Source: ENR-C20 sp942493145 (GTDB taxonomy: Bacteria; Bacillota; Clostridia; Acetivibrionales; DTU013). From it: a DNA stretch of 64,000 nt. The notes beneath the pieces are model-generated. The model was not told where the DNA came from. It saw only the letters and a program-made list of their open reading frames with translations, and did not search any database. Below, piece after piece: positions 52,694 to 61,605 of the stretch; positions within the stretch are counted from its first letter, which is position 1, and every line of letters begins with the position of its first letter. The position numbers and the translations under genes were made by a program. The stretch covers positions 1,798,001 to 1,862,000 of the forward strand of contig OW818679.1 in the NCBI GenBank assembly GCA_942493145.1, written 5' to 3'.

Positions 52694-54208
52694 ATGATGG
52701 CAACCTCTTATGAAAGATATCTGAAACTGAATATTGATGGCTCATGCGTTGGCTTGGAGCGTGGCGAGAGCGAAAGCAAGTACTTCTGCACGCCCAAGGG
52801 TACGAAAGTTATCGGCTGGATCGGTGTGGATGGTATCCACTATTGCTTCGTGCGTGGCTTTGGCGATATGGTGTTTGCCGTCAGCCCGATGAACACACCG
52901 GGAAACTATGTACGTCCGGTGGCAAGAAGTTTTATGGACTTCCTGCGGCTCCTGATGGCTTGCGGCGATGCTGCGGTACTGGAGCAGGTATACTGTTGGA
53001 ATCAAGCGCAGTTTGACGCTTTCTTGCAGGACAATCCTCTCACCACTGAGCAGCGGGCTGTGCTGGATGCCATTCGAGGGAAGCTGTTGCTCGCGCCTAT
53101 GGAGCAGCCCTTTGCTTATATCAAAGAGCTGCAGGCCGAGTTTGATTACAGTCGTATCAAATATACGGAAGATTACTATGAGTGCGTTCCTATCGAACCG
53201 AAGTTACCCGAATGGATGGTTTACTTTGAAGGCAATTTTTGGGGGCATCATGGACGTGAAAGAGTCGGAAGGGAAATTTCTCTCGATAAGCAGTTTGTCT
53301 GGGACGATGAAGTCTGGCATATCCCAGCGATTTACACCTGCAGTAAAGGCTTGGTTGTGGACTTTTGCGTACAGGTTCCAGCAGAGCGAATCCGTTCCTT
53401 TATGGATAAGTGGAATCTCTCTATTGAGAACGGTAGAACCGACTTTACCAATGAAGAGCAGCTGCAAATCGACGCAGAAAATCCGTTGGCCATAAATATA
53501 AATCCGAAAGTTATGTTGAATGGAACTGTCCTTTCAGGCTCTCATGGATGCGGCGTGTCATGGAATCCCTGCCTCCCGGAGGGCAACGGCCTTGAGGCCA
53601 GAAGCGTGACCCGGCATTATGGCCTTGATCCTACCTGTGGCTGGGCAATCTGGCGTGCTGCTTTTCCTTGGACGAAGAAACGAAAACCGCAGATTACGAC
53701 GCTCAGTGTAACACTGATGCAGGAGCCTGTCGCTATGTCGGGACCGCACTTCCAAGTATCAGCGCCCGGTGAGCGCATCGAGTTTACACACCCGACCACA
53801 GGCGCACAGCATACGCTGACCGTGCAGGAATATGAGCGGCAGGAAATGTCACGTGAGCATTTTGGCAGCCAAAATCAGGAGTACCCGACGCACTATACTG
53901 TGATGAGCTATACGCTCTCGCCGGATATGCCCGATGGTGCAATCACCGTCGTTGATTGCGTTCGTTCCGACCGACCTCGGCAGAAGCGCACCAATCCCAA
54001 TGAGCCGCAGGCATTCAACAGCGTTAGCGTCGGCATCGGCATCATTGGCGGCGCAGACGGTCCGATTGCCATCATTTTCGGCGGCGGCGGCCAGGGCAAG
54101 CTCCGTGTAGCCTGCTCTGCACTACACTTTGAGCCGGTGGACGATATAGAGTGGCGCATGGTGTTTTATGAAAAAAGACGCGAAGATGTTACGGTGGAGC
54201 TGATATAA
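52694..54208 (+). CDS. GC-rich protein of unknown function with GIIGGADGP motif
   Basis: A 504-residue soluble-looking protein that I do not recognise. No signal peptide or membrane helix except a C-terminal hydrophobic stretch. That stretch, VGIGIIGGADGPIAIIFGGG (residues ~445-464), contains GIIGGADGP, otherwise known from the beta subunit of Na+-translocating decarboxylases, though nothing else fits that family. Base composition is richer in GC than the genes on either side, pointing to recent transfer. The N-terminal part is rich in Trp, Tyr and Cys. ATG 52694 or 52697 may be the start; the upstream GAGGTC is weak. Confidence 0.7.
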   Translation: MMATSYERYLKLNIDGSCVGLERGESESKYFCTPKGTKVIGWIGVDGIHYCFVRGFGDMVFAVSPMNTPGNYVRPVARSFMDFLRLLMACGDAAVLEQVYCWNQAQFDAFLQDNPLTTEQRAVLDAIRGKLLLAPMEQPFAYIKELQAEFDYSRIKYTEDYYECVPIEPKLPEWMVYFEGNFWGHHGRERVGREISLDKQFVWDDEVWHIPAIYTCSKGLVVDFCVQVPAERIRSFMDKWNLSIENGRTDFTNEEQLQIDAENPLAININPKVMLNGTVLSGSHGCGVSWNPCLPEGNGLEARSVTRHYGLDPTCGWAIWRAAFPWTKKRKPQITTLSVTLMQEPVAMSGPHFQVSAPGERIEFTHPTTGAQHTLTVQEYERQEMSREHFGSQNQEYPTHYTVMSYTLSPDMPDGAITVVDCVRSDRPRQKRTNPNEPQAFNSVSVGIGIIGGADGPIAIIFGGGGQGKLRVACSALHFEPVDDIEWRMVFYEKRREDVTVELI

Positions 54209-54262
54209 ACCTGATACTAAAAGATTATTAGCAAACTGGGACAGTAGAAAGAAAGTAACCTA

Positions 54263-55702
54263 TTGAAAATAAACAAAGTGCGATTTATTGAGCCCGGCAA
54301 TCTGCCTTATCGAAAGTCAATTAAAAACCTATATACATACGATAAGTACATAAGAACTCCGTCTATTGGTCTGCTCACTTTGGCAACAATCGTGAAAGAG
54401 GTTGTTGATGACACATTTATGTACAGCGAATCCATCTCAGGAATTAAATGGGATGATGTACTTGATGCAGATATAATTTTTATTGGGATTTTCACATTTG
54501 CCGCGACAAGAGGGTATGAGCTTGCTCACTTTATCAAAAAACACACCAACGCAATGGTTGTTATAGGAGGGCTGCATGCCTCTATGAATTATCCTGAAGC
54601 CGTCAAAAATTGTGACTATGTCCTCCTTGGCGAGGGCGATGAATCTATTCTTGAATTTATTAATTCAGTTCGGAATGACCGTCCTATTGATTTTCCAGGC
54701 ATGGCTTATGTGAAAGATAATCAAATCATTTTTACAGGAGACCGGAAGCCGCCGGAAAATATAAACACAATTCCAAACCGCTATTTACTTTATAGATATC
54801 ATAAAATGGCAGGACTCAATACACTATGGCTTCAGGTACATGCTTCAAGAGGATGTCCCCACAACTGCGATTACTGTGCGGTAGTGCGCCATTTTGGCAG
54901 AGTGGTTCGAACCAGAACACCTGACAATGTAGTAAAGGACATTAAAGAGTCAATCGAATTTCATGATAAGCGGCTAATTCCGCGTATAAACCAGATTCTT
55001 TGGCTGACTGACGATAACTTTTTTGCAGACAGGGAATGGGCAGTTTCAGTGTTAAATGCCATAATAGACAGTGGCATCAAGTATTCCTTTACTGTGCAGG
55101 CGAGATATGAGGTAGGTTTTGATGATGAAATGCTGGTTTTACTGAAAAAAGCTGGATTTTTTGAGCTTGCAATGGGGATTGAGTTTTTGGAAGATGAAGC
55201 CTTTACTAAATACCACAAAAAGAGCAGCCGTGATGATATCGTACGCTCAATTAAAAACATTCAAAAACATGGGCTAAATGTGAGGGGACTATTTATTGTA
55301 GGGGCGGATAACCATACCAAAGGCGTAGGTGACCGATTGGCTGATTTTGTTCTGAAACATGACATTCGCGGCGTATTGATCCAGTCAATGTATTTTGTAC
55401 CTGGAACGCCTGTATATGAAGCTAACAAGGATCGATTAATCCACCAGGATTGGTCTAAATACAATGGTAATGTCGTACATTTCCCGAAAAACATTTCCCC
55501 TTATGACTTGCAACAGGAAATTATTCATGCAAGCGCAAAAATTTATTCGATTAGCAATCTGTTCCATGCGTTGCTCTACCGCAAATGGCGTGACAAAGTA
55601 TTTTTTTTGGGAGAGTTCTTCTGGCAAAAAAGCGTGCGAGCTGATTTAAAGCGGGGACTGCCTGATCTTTTAAAACTTGATTTGCCAAACCAGACAAAAT
55701 GA
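54263..55702 (+). CDS. B12-binding radical SAM protein
   Basis: A 479-residue class B radical SAM enzyme. Residues ~60-140 are a cobalamin-binding-like Rossmann domain (DIIFIGIFTFAATRG, VVIGGLHASMNYPEA, LLGEGDESILEF). The radical SAM core begins with RGCPHNCDYC near residue 200, whose three Cys bind the SAM cluster. LTDDNFFADREW and MGIEFLEDEAF are family-typical. Substrate cannot be inferred: relatives methylate, rearrange or build lipids and natural products. It stands alone, with a TTG start (54263) and a weak ribosome site. Confidence 0.85.
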   Translation: MKINKVRFIEPGNLPYRKSIKNLYTYDKYIRTPSIGLLTLATIVKEVVDDTFMYSESISGIKWDDVLDADIIFIGIFTFAATRGYELAHFIKKHTNAMVVIGGLHASMNYPEAVKNCDYVLLGEGDESILEFINSVRNDRPIDFPGMAYVKDNQIIFTGDRKPPENINTIPNRYLLYRYHKMAGLNTLWLQVHASRGCPHNCDYCAVVRHFGRVVRTRTPDNVVKDIKESIEFHDKRLIPRINQILWLTDDNFFADREWAVSVLNAIIDSGIKYSFTVQARYEVGFDDEMLVLLKKAGFFELAMGIEFLEDEAFTKYHKKSSRDDIVRSIKNIQKHGLNVRGLFIVGADNHTKGVGDRLADFVLKHDIRGVLIQSMYFVPGTPVYEANKDRLIHQDWSKYNGNVVHFPKNISPYDLQQEIIHASAKIYSISNLFHALLYRKWRDKVFFLGEFFWQKSVRADLKRGLPDLLKLDLPNQTK

Positions 55703-56011
55703 GTGTAATGGGAAACTTAAAGATATAAAATACAACTTCGCATTTATTTAAGCAAGCAGATGCCACTAGCCTATAGGCTTGAGTGGGTTTCATGTTAATA
55801 AAACTCTAGTTCCATTATCCACATACCCGTTTGGCTAAAAATACACAGATATTGTCTATATGTCGTATGGACATAATTCAATTGTGAACATAGGATAAAC
55901 CTTCCGATAGTAGGATATTTTCCCAGTTGATATTTGAATACATGAAAAATTATTGATATAATTAATTCATAGTTGTTTTAAAAGGTGAAGTATGCATAAG
56001 GGGAGACCAAT

Positions 56012-56371
56012 TTGCTTAATTCTGAAATGTTTATTGGTTGTTGGATAGATGAAGATGGGAAAAATATAGTTATCAAAAATGATAATGAAAACTTCTTGAC
56101 AGATTTTTATAATTCTGACTCAACTTTAGTTGAAAGGGAATTACTTGGAAACTCAATAGTTGAATCAAAGGATATGAAATCATTTTTCGATGGAGAAAAA
56201 CTAATAGTTGAGTTGGGTACTGAAGGGTTGGGTCCGACACTAAAGTTGAAATATAATAACGAAGATAGAGAGTACCTTATCCCAGCAGTTGAAATTGGTC
56301 TTTACGATGACTGGGAGGATGATTTTGGTGTTCCGTGGGTATTCCCTTTGGCTCTTTATTTTAAGATATAA
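56012..56371 (+). CDS. small protein of unknown function
   Basis: A 119-residue acidic protein from TTG 56012 with AAGGGGAGA 4-10 nt upstream. Sequence alternates beta-like segments (MFIGCWIDEDGKNIVIKND, LIVELGTEGLGPTLKLKY) and ends FGVPWVFPLALYFKI. No family recognised. No partner gene is close; the AT-rich gaps on both sides (309 and 545 bp) suggest a cargo gene of the accessory region. Confidence 0.6.
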   Translation: MLNSEMFIGCWIDEDGKNIVIKNDNENFLTDFYNSDSTLVERELLGNSIVESKDMKSFFDGEKLIVELGTEGLGPTLKLKYNNEDREYLIPAVEIGLYDDWEDDFGVPWVFPLALYFKI

Positions 56372-56563
56372 CATCGAAATCTTTATATATGGTGCAGAAT
56401 GCTTTGATTATATGAACTAATGGTTATTGTCTTATCAAATATAAACAGTGATTTGTTGAACAGAACAACTTTCGGAATGAATACAGTCCTTACAGGATAA
56501 GATGCTGCCAGAGAATTAACTCCCAATTTGCCGATCACTCTTTTATTGGAATTTTTGCTCTAT

Positions 56564-56704
56564 GTGTGCAAAATTTTAAGTAGTGCGTGAATTGTATCGA
56601 ATATATCCCGAATATCTTTGTATTAATTAAAAATTTGCACAAATTTAGTTAAAATATCGGTTCTAACCCAAGAAAACTTGCGCACTACTTGAAAATTTGC
56701 ACAC
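56564..56704. mobile_element. 141-bp MITE-like element with 24-bp terminal inverted repeats
   Basis: Ends at 56564-56587 and 56681-56704 are inverted repeats matching 22 of 24 positions (left end GTGTGCAAAATTTTAAGTAG). The interior is AT-rich and non-coding and contains AAATTTGCACAAATTT, a further copy of part of the end sequence. No target duplication is obvious. It sits in the 545-bp gap 56372-56916, the rest of which shows no gene. Confidence 0.55.
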
Positions 56705-56916
56705 CTCAGCGCCGAATAATTCCTTTATGAAAGAGTATTTGAGTTATTTTTCAGTTGCTGCCTTTTGAATATCCCATTTATTGAGGCCGTGCTCGGTTCT
56801 GAACTCGCGGAAACAGAGCGGGTCCATTTTATAATTTTGTTTACAGTTTGAATAAATTCCTAATTTATTGTTGAGTTCCTTCGCAATCTTTGTATAATCG
56901 AAACAGAGGTAACAGT

Positions 56917-57131
56917 ATGATATTATGGATTAATGGTACTTTTGGTTCTGGAAAGACAAGTGTTGCTGAGGAATTAAGTAAGAAAGTAAGAAAATCATTT
57001 GTTTTTGATCCTGAGCAAGTTATGAAGACTTAACTGATGAAATAATAAGCGAACTTATAGAAATGAAAGTTTTATAGGATATAGGAATTGAAATCTTAAG
57101 CGAAGATGAACTTCTAATGCGAAGTAATTAG
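56917..57131 (+). pseudogene. decayed TmrB-like P-loop kinase
   Basis: ATG 56917 with AGAGGT upstream opens MILWINGTFGSGKTSVAEEL, a P-loop typical of the tunicamycin-resistance protein TmrB and related nucleotide kinases, followed by SFVFDPEQV. The frame then meets TAA at 57031-57033. Two short further pieces (LTDEIISELIEMKVL, then DIGIEILSEDELLMRSN) follow in the same frame, separated by a TAG. The middle ~130 residues of the family are missing. This is a remnant with a large internal deletion. Confidence 0.75.
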
Positions 57132-57148
57132 TTTTCGGAGGTTGAAAA

Positions 57149-57511
57149 ATGAACATTACCATTAAAGGGAAAAATAATAATATCGCAGAAGTGCATAGCG
57201 AAGGACTTATTATCACAAATGTCCAATCCGCCTTGGACTTAATGGCAACAGTTAGTTATGAAGCAGGGTGTAATCGAATAATTATTAATAAAACCTCTGT
57301 TGCTGCAGATTTTTTCAAATTAAGTACTCGTCTTGCAGGCGATATATTGCAAAAATTTGTTAACTATCAGGTAAAGCTTGCTATTGTGGGTGATTATTCA
57401 CAATATACAAGTAAACCATTGAAAGATTTCATCTATGAAAGCAATAACGGGAAGGATTTTTTCTTTGTTTCATCAATCGATGAAGCTATTGAAAAGTTGA
57501 GTTCCATGTGA
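57149..57511 (+). CDS. DUF4180-type protein
   Basis: A 120-residue protein. The order of features (hydrophobic strand with NITIKGKNNNIAEV, LDLMATVSYEAGCNRIIIN, SVAADFFKLSTRLAGDILQK, VKLAIVGDYSQYTSKPLKDF, and VSSIDEAIEKL) fits DUF4180, a STAS-like small domain of unknown function that often neighbours regulators. TTCGGAGG precedes the ATG. No partner evident. Confidence 0.8.
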   Translation: MNITIKGKNNNIAEVHSEGLIITNVQSALDLMATVSYEAGCNRIIINKTSVAADFFKLSTRLAGDILQKFVNYQVKLAIVGDYSQYTSKPLKDFIYESNNGKDFFFVSSIDEAIEKLSSM

Positions 57512-57629
57512 CAAACTATAAAGGACAATTTCTGTTCGCCCTCTTTATATATTTCGGGGTTGTTATATGATGTGAAGCAGTATGTTTTCAATTCAAATTC
57601 CAAGTATTTATCTTTTCAGAAGTAGGTGT

Positions 57630-58427
57630 ATGAAAATGAAACTTAAATGTGCTTTGCCCGTAATCATTATTATATTGCTTTTAGCGGGATGTAACGCCGA
57701 CCGTAATCATGCAGCATCCCCATCAGGGAAAGCCACACAAGAGGTACCTGTTGTCACCACTGAAATACCACTCCCTCAACCGGACCACGAGTTCATTGTA
57801 AATGACACACTTGATAAAGAAGCCGTCATGGATTCTTATCGGCAAAACCAGCTTGACACTGCGCAAAGCATGGCTCAACTATATATCGATGCAATCAGGA
57901 ACGGGCTGGATTTGGCAAATGATGAAGATGCGATAGAGATGTTCGATCTTATCTTTAACAGACAATCTTTAGCTGTTACTAACCTGCGTCCGGACGATTA
58001 CATGCCGGATGGTTATCAATGTGACATTGTGGGAAGAGGACCTGACGGGGATCGGATCGTGCCTTTATTCATTATATTTCAAGAAGATGACCCGCGATTT
58101 TTCTGCCCACTATCCCACTATGGGAAGCAAAGCCGCAGATCGGTCGAAACTTACTTGAATTATCTGTTGGAAGGAGAAGCTGCGAAACTTTCACAATGGC
58201 TTTCTATCGATGGCGGGAATGATAATTTTATAGATGAAGCTAACCGCCTCATTGAACATTACCGTCAATATGATCTCAGCAAAACAGAGATTATTAATTT
58301 TGATTACGACTACGAGAAAAACAGGTTTGTGTATCGCGTTCAAGATGGAAATGAAGAGAAATTTGAAGTTTTTATGAGCTATGGCGATGGGTTCTCAATG
58401 CCTGATATTTATTCTGTTCTTGATTAA
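57630..58427 (+). CDS. putative lipoprotein
   Basis: A 265-residue secreted protein. From ATG 57630 it has a basic start (MKMKLKCALP), a hydrophobic stretch and the lipobox LLAGC, with Cys20 as the lipidation site. The mature part begins with a flexible Pro/Thr-rich stretch and then an alpha/beta domain with no family I recognise (LDTAQSMAQLYIDAIRNGLD, YDYEKNRFVYRVQDG). The GTAGGTGT upstream is a modest ribosome site. Lgt at 9488 would process it. Confidence 0.78.
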   Translation: MKMKLKCALPVIIIILLLAGCNADRNHAASPSGKATQEVPVVTTEIPLPQPDHEFIVNDTLDKEAVMDSYRQNQLDTAQSMAQLYIDAIRNGLDLANDEDAIEMFDLIFNRQSLAVTNLRPDDYMPDGYQCDIVGRGPDGDRIVPLFIIFQEDDPRFFCPLSHYGKQSRRSVETYLNYLLEGEAAKLSQWLSIDGGNDNFIDEANRLIEHYRQYDLSKTEIINFDYDYEKNRFVYRVQDGNEEKFEVFMSYGDGFSMPDIYSVLD

Positions 58428-58525
58428 TTAGCAGATGATAGCGAATAAGCATAAACAAAACACAATCTCCTTTCCAGGAACACAGCAGAATGATATAATT
58501 AATTATTAAATGTAGGGGTACTTGT

Positions 58526-58741
58526 ATGGAAGAAATACTTAAGCAGATACTAACAAAACTCGAAAAGCTTGATAAGATGGAGCTTGATATTACAGCAATA
58601 AAATATGATGTAAAACAAATTGATAAAAAGGTAGACAGCATAATATAAGTTGATGCAAAAACAATGGAAGGTGTAACCGGTCTTAAAGATAAAGTAGAAA
58701 AACAGGATGTTGAATTAAAGGTTCTAAAGGGCGGCAGGTAA
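58526..58741 (+). pseudogene. small coiled-coil gene interrupted by one stop codon
   Basis: ATG 58526 with AGGGG upstream encodes MEEILKQILTKLEKLDKMEL and a heptad-like helix ending at TAA 58646-58648. The frame continues beyond it for 30 codons of equally helical sequence (GVTGLKDKVEKQDVELKV) to TAA 58741. The whole 71-codon unit resembles common small clostridial coiled-coil proteins, so the internal TAA looks like an inactivating mutation. The 40-residue product may still be made. Confidence 0.6.
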
Positions 58742-58889
58742 CCGTTTTATAACAATTATCATGTTGATTTACATTGAGGTGCTGCAACCACTGCAGTGCC
58801 TCAAAAAATATAGCTGCAACTATTGAAACAGGCGCTGAGAATAATAATCTATCCAGGTAACATTATGTCTTACTATTTTCGAGGATAAA

Positions 58890-59954
58890 ATGCCAAAAAT
58901 AAAGAACCCATCTTTAAAGAATATTTTGTTTCTATCCACCGGCGGGACAATAGCAGCCGGGCTTCGCGGCGACGGACTTGTACCTGTGCTTGATGCCGGC
59001 GATTTACTCACTTTTGTTCCGGAATTGAAATCTATCTGCAATATTAACCATTTGTCCATATTAAATCTTGACAGTTCCAATATGCAGCCGGAAGAGTGGA
59101 AGCACATAGCCCTTGAAGTGTTCAAAGGTTTGAAGAAATATGACGGGATTGTCATTTCACATGGTACCGACACCATGGCCTATACCTCATCAATGCTGTC
59201 ATTCATGCTGGTGGGATTGGACAAGCCTGTCATACTGACCGGTTCCCAATTACCGATAACCGAAAAGGGTACTGATGCAAGGGATAACCTGCGACTCGCT
59301 TTTATGGCTGCAGTGCAGGATATCCAAGGTGTTTTCGTTGCATTCGGGGGCAGGATAATACGCGGAGTCAGGGCAGTAAAGGTCAGGACCACCAGTTTTG
59401 ACGCATTTGAAAGTATAAATGCAGAGTATGTTGGGTATGCCATTAATGATTCCGTTGAAATAAACCGGATGGAAGCAGCAAAGACTGTAACCCCTGGAAC
59501 ATCGGGAACAAACCTCACAGACGCAGCGCCTTTGGTTCTGGACGACAGCTTTGATCCTGATGTTTTTTTGCTGAAACTGATTCCGGGAACACGTCCTGAG
59601 TTTTTTGACTGTTTCAGAATGATGGGCTTTAAAGGCCTCGTAATAGAAGCCTTCGGCCTTGGAGGAATCCATTACCTGAGGCGGAACCTTGTGGAAAAAC
59701 TGAACGATTTATTAAAACAAGGGATATCAATTGTTGTTGTATCCCAGTGCCTGTATGAACCTTCCGACCTCACTGTATACGAAGTGGGACGAAAGGCTGC
59801 AAGGGAGGGCATAATACCAGGATATGATATGACAACGGAAGCTGCTGTTACAAAGCTTATGTGGGTGCTGGGCCATACCCGTGATCAGGGTGAAGTACGC
59901 AGGATGATGCTTGAAAATTATTGCGGAGAGCTGAACATACCGAAAAAGACATGA
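58890..59954 (+). CDS. ansA: type I L-asparaginase
   Basis: A 354-residue cytoplasmic asparaginase converting asparagine to aspartate and ammonia. The first catalytic threonine lies in LFLSTGGTIAAG (near residue 19), and the second motif DGIVISHGTDTMAYT holds the Thr-Asp pair; a Lys is expected in the LTGSQLPITEKGTDARDN block. No signal peptide, hence type I. The 5' leader contains the end of an AT-rich gap; ribosome site is weak (GAGGATAAA). Likely cotranscribed with pepV, 59 bp downstream. Confidence 0.92.
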   Translation: MPKIKNPSLKNILFLSTGGTIAAGLRGDGLVPVLDAGDLLTFVPELKSICNINHLSILNLDSSNMQPEEWKHIALEVFKGLKKYDGIVISHGTDTMAYTSSMLSFMLVGLDKPVILTGSQLPITEKGTDARDNLRLAFMAAVQDIQGVFVAFGGRIIRGVRAVKVRTTSFDAFESINAEYVGYAINDSVEINRMEAAKTVTPGTSGTNLTDAAPLVLDDSFDPDVFLLKLIPGTRPEFFDCFRMMGFKGLVIEAFGLGGIHYLRRNLVEKLNDLLKQGISIVVVSQCLYEPSDLTVYEVGRKAAREGIIPGYDMTTEAAVTKLMWVLGHTRDQGEVRRMMLENYCGELNIPKKT

Positions 59955-59958
59955 TTAT

Positions 59959-60015
59959 GACAGGAAGCAATTTGTACGACAGGAAGCAATCTGTATGAAA
60001 GGAATCAATCTATAT
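59959..60015 (+). repeat. 19-bp tandem triplication at the pepV translation start
   Basis: GACAGGAAGCAATTTGTAC and two degenerate copies follow each other at 59959, 59978 and 59997. Each carries a GGAA-type ribosome-site core; the last one contributes the true start ATG 60014. Confidence 0.75.
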
Positions 60016-61477
60016 GAAAGAAAAAATCGATGAATATTTCGAAAAGCACAAAGAAGAGATTCTGACGGATATCGTCAGGCTTATTGCTATAAAAAGCTAC
60101 AAACAGCCTGCACAGCCGGGCATGCCATTTGGCAGCGGTTCTGCGGAGGCTCTCTTATTGGCACTATCAATGGCAAATAAAGCAGGTTTTAAGAACAGGA
60201 ATTATGACAACTATGTAATAACAGCCGATTTGAATGACAATGAAACCGAACTGGGGATACTTGCACATCTGGACGTGGTTCCTGAAGGGGATGGATGGAC
60301 ACTGCCGCCTTATGAAGCTACAATAAAGGACGGCAGGATATATGGCAGAGGAGCTTCCGATGACAAGGGGCCGGCGGTAGCAGCTCTCTATGCGATGAAG
60401 GCAGCCCGCGAAATTGCTCCGGGGCTTTCGAAAAATGTCCGTCTCATACTTGGCGGGGATGAAGAAAGCGGCTCAGAGGATATAAAATATTATTTCTCAA
60501 AGGAGAAGGCTCCACCAAAAACATTTTCTCCCGATGCCGAGTTTCCCGTTATCAATATAGAAAAAGGCTCACTACGCTCCACTTTTGAAGCTTCGTGGGA
60601 TGAAAGCTCCGAGTTGCCGCGTATTGTATCAATTAAAGGCGGCATCAGGATGAATGTTGTTCCCCCGACAGCTGAAGCCCTGGTAGAGGGCATCGATATG
60701 GAAGTAATAAAGGCTTTCTGCGGGGATGCGCAGGAGATTACAGGAGCTCAGTTTAACATCGAAAATGTTGCTGTGGAACATTTACCTGTAGAAAATGTTC
60801 ATGTTAAGCATGTTACTCCTGCCAAAGGCAAGAGTAGCGGCATTATCAGAATATCCGTCAAGGGCCAGGGTGCCCATGCATCAACACCGGATGAAGGTAA
60901 CAACGCCGTAACTGCCCTGATGACTCTGCTTGTATCCATGCCGTTTGCCAATTCTGAGGGCTTTGTAAAGCTTTGCTCTGTCAATGAAGTATTCCCGCAC
61001 GGTGATTATAATGGAACTACTGCAGGTGTTGCCATGGAGGATGAGATTTCCGGCAGGCTGACGTTGAACCTTGGTATTTTCGAATATACCCTTAATGGCC
61101 TCAAAGGAAGCATCGACAGCCGTACACCAATTTGTGCCACTGAAGAAAATGTCGGTATCGTATTGAAAAACAAACTGGCCGGTTATGGAATAAATATTGA
61201 TAACACCAGGCTTTCACCGCCGCATCACACTCCGGAGGATTCTGATTTTGTGCAGACCCTCCTGAAGGCATACGAGAGGTACAGTGGCCGTAAGGGGCAT
61301 TGTGTAGCTATCGGAGGTGGAACCTATGTCCATGATATCGACGGCGGTGTGGCCTTCGGCAGCGCAATGCCCGGAACTAAAAACAATATCCATGGTGCAG
61401 ATGAGTTCGCGGTAATTGATGAAATTATCATGAGTGCGAAGATATTCACCCAGGTTATTATTGATATATGCACATAG
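60014..61477 (+). CDS. pepV: PepV-family M20 dipeptidase
   Basis: A 487-residue zinc dipeptidase. Metal ligands are in LGILAHLDVVPEGDGW and GRIYGRGASDDKGPA, then the catalytic glutamates in LILGGDEESGSEDI, and the late GGTYVHDIDGGVAFG motif marks the PepV group. A lid/dimer-like domain fills ~195-390 and contains a short repeated segment (VEHLPVENVHVKHV). It hydrolyses dipeptides in the cytoplasm. The last codons are duplicated 33 bp downstream (61454-61477 and 61487-61510, one mismatch). Confidence 0.9.
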   Translation: MKEKIDEYFEKHKEEILTDIVRLIAIKSYKQPAQPGMPFGSGSAEALLLALSMANKAGFKNRNYDNYVITADLNDNETELGILAHLDVVPEGDGWTLPPYEATIKDGRIYGRGASDDKGPAVAALYAMKAAREIAPGLSKNVRLILGGDEESGSEDIKYYFSKEKAPPKTFSPDAEFPVINIEKGSLRSTFEASWDESSELPRIVSIKGGIRMNVVPPTAEALVEGIDMEVIKAFCGDAQEITGAQFNIENVAVEHLPVENVHVKHVTPAKGKSSGIIRISVKGQGAHASTPDEGNNAVTALMTLLVSMPFANSEGFVKLCSVNEVFPHGDYNGTTAGVAMEDEISGRLTLNLGIFEYTLNGLKGSIDSRTPICATEENVGIVLKNKLAGYGINIDNTRLSPPHHTPEDSDFVQTLLKAYERYSGRKGHCVAIGGGTYVHDIDGGVAFGSAMPGTKNNIHGADEFAVIDEIIMSAKIFTQVIIDICT

Positions 61478-61510
61478 TAAGTCTGCGTTATTATTGATAT
61501 TTGCACATAG
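61454..61510 (+). repeat. duplication of the pepV 3' end
   Basis: GTTATTATTGATATATGCAC plus four bases, ending in TAG, recurs 33 bp later with one change. The second copy lies outside the gene and again encodes VIIDICT and a stop. Confidence 0.85.
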
Positions 61511-61605
61511 GAACCTGTTTGATAAAAAGCCGACAAGCCACTGTAGCAGCTAGAAGTAACACAATTTTTCGCTACGCATAAAATATTAAGTGCGAGGTGT
61601 GTTTT

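Noticed and set aside
52694..54208. Na+-translocating decarboxylase beta subunit
   Set aside because: Only the GIIGGADGP motif fits; the rest has no membrane helices or other family features.
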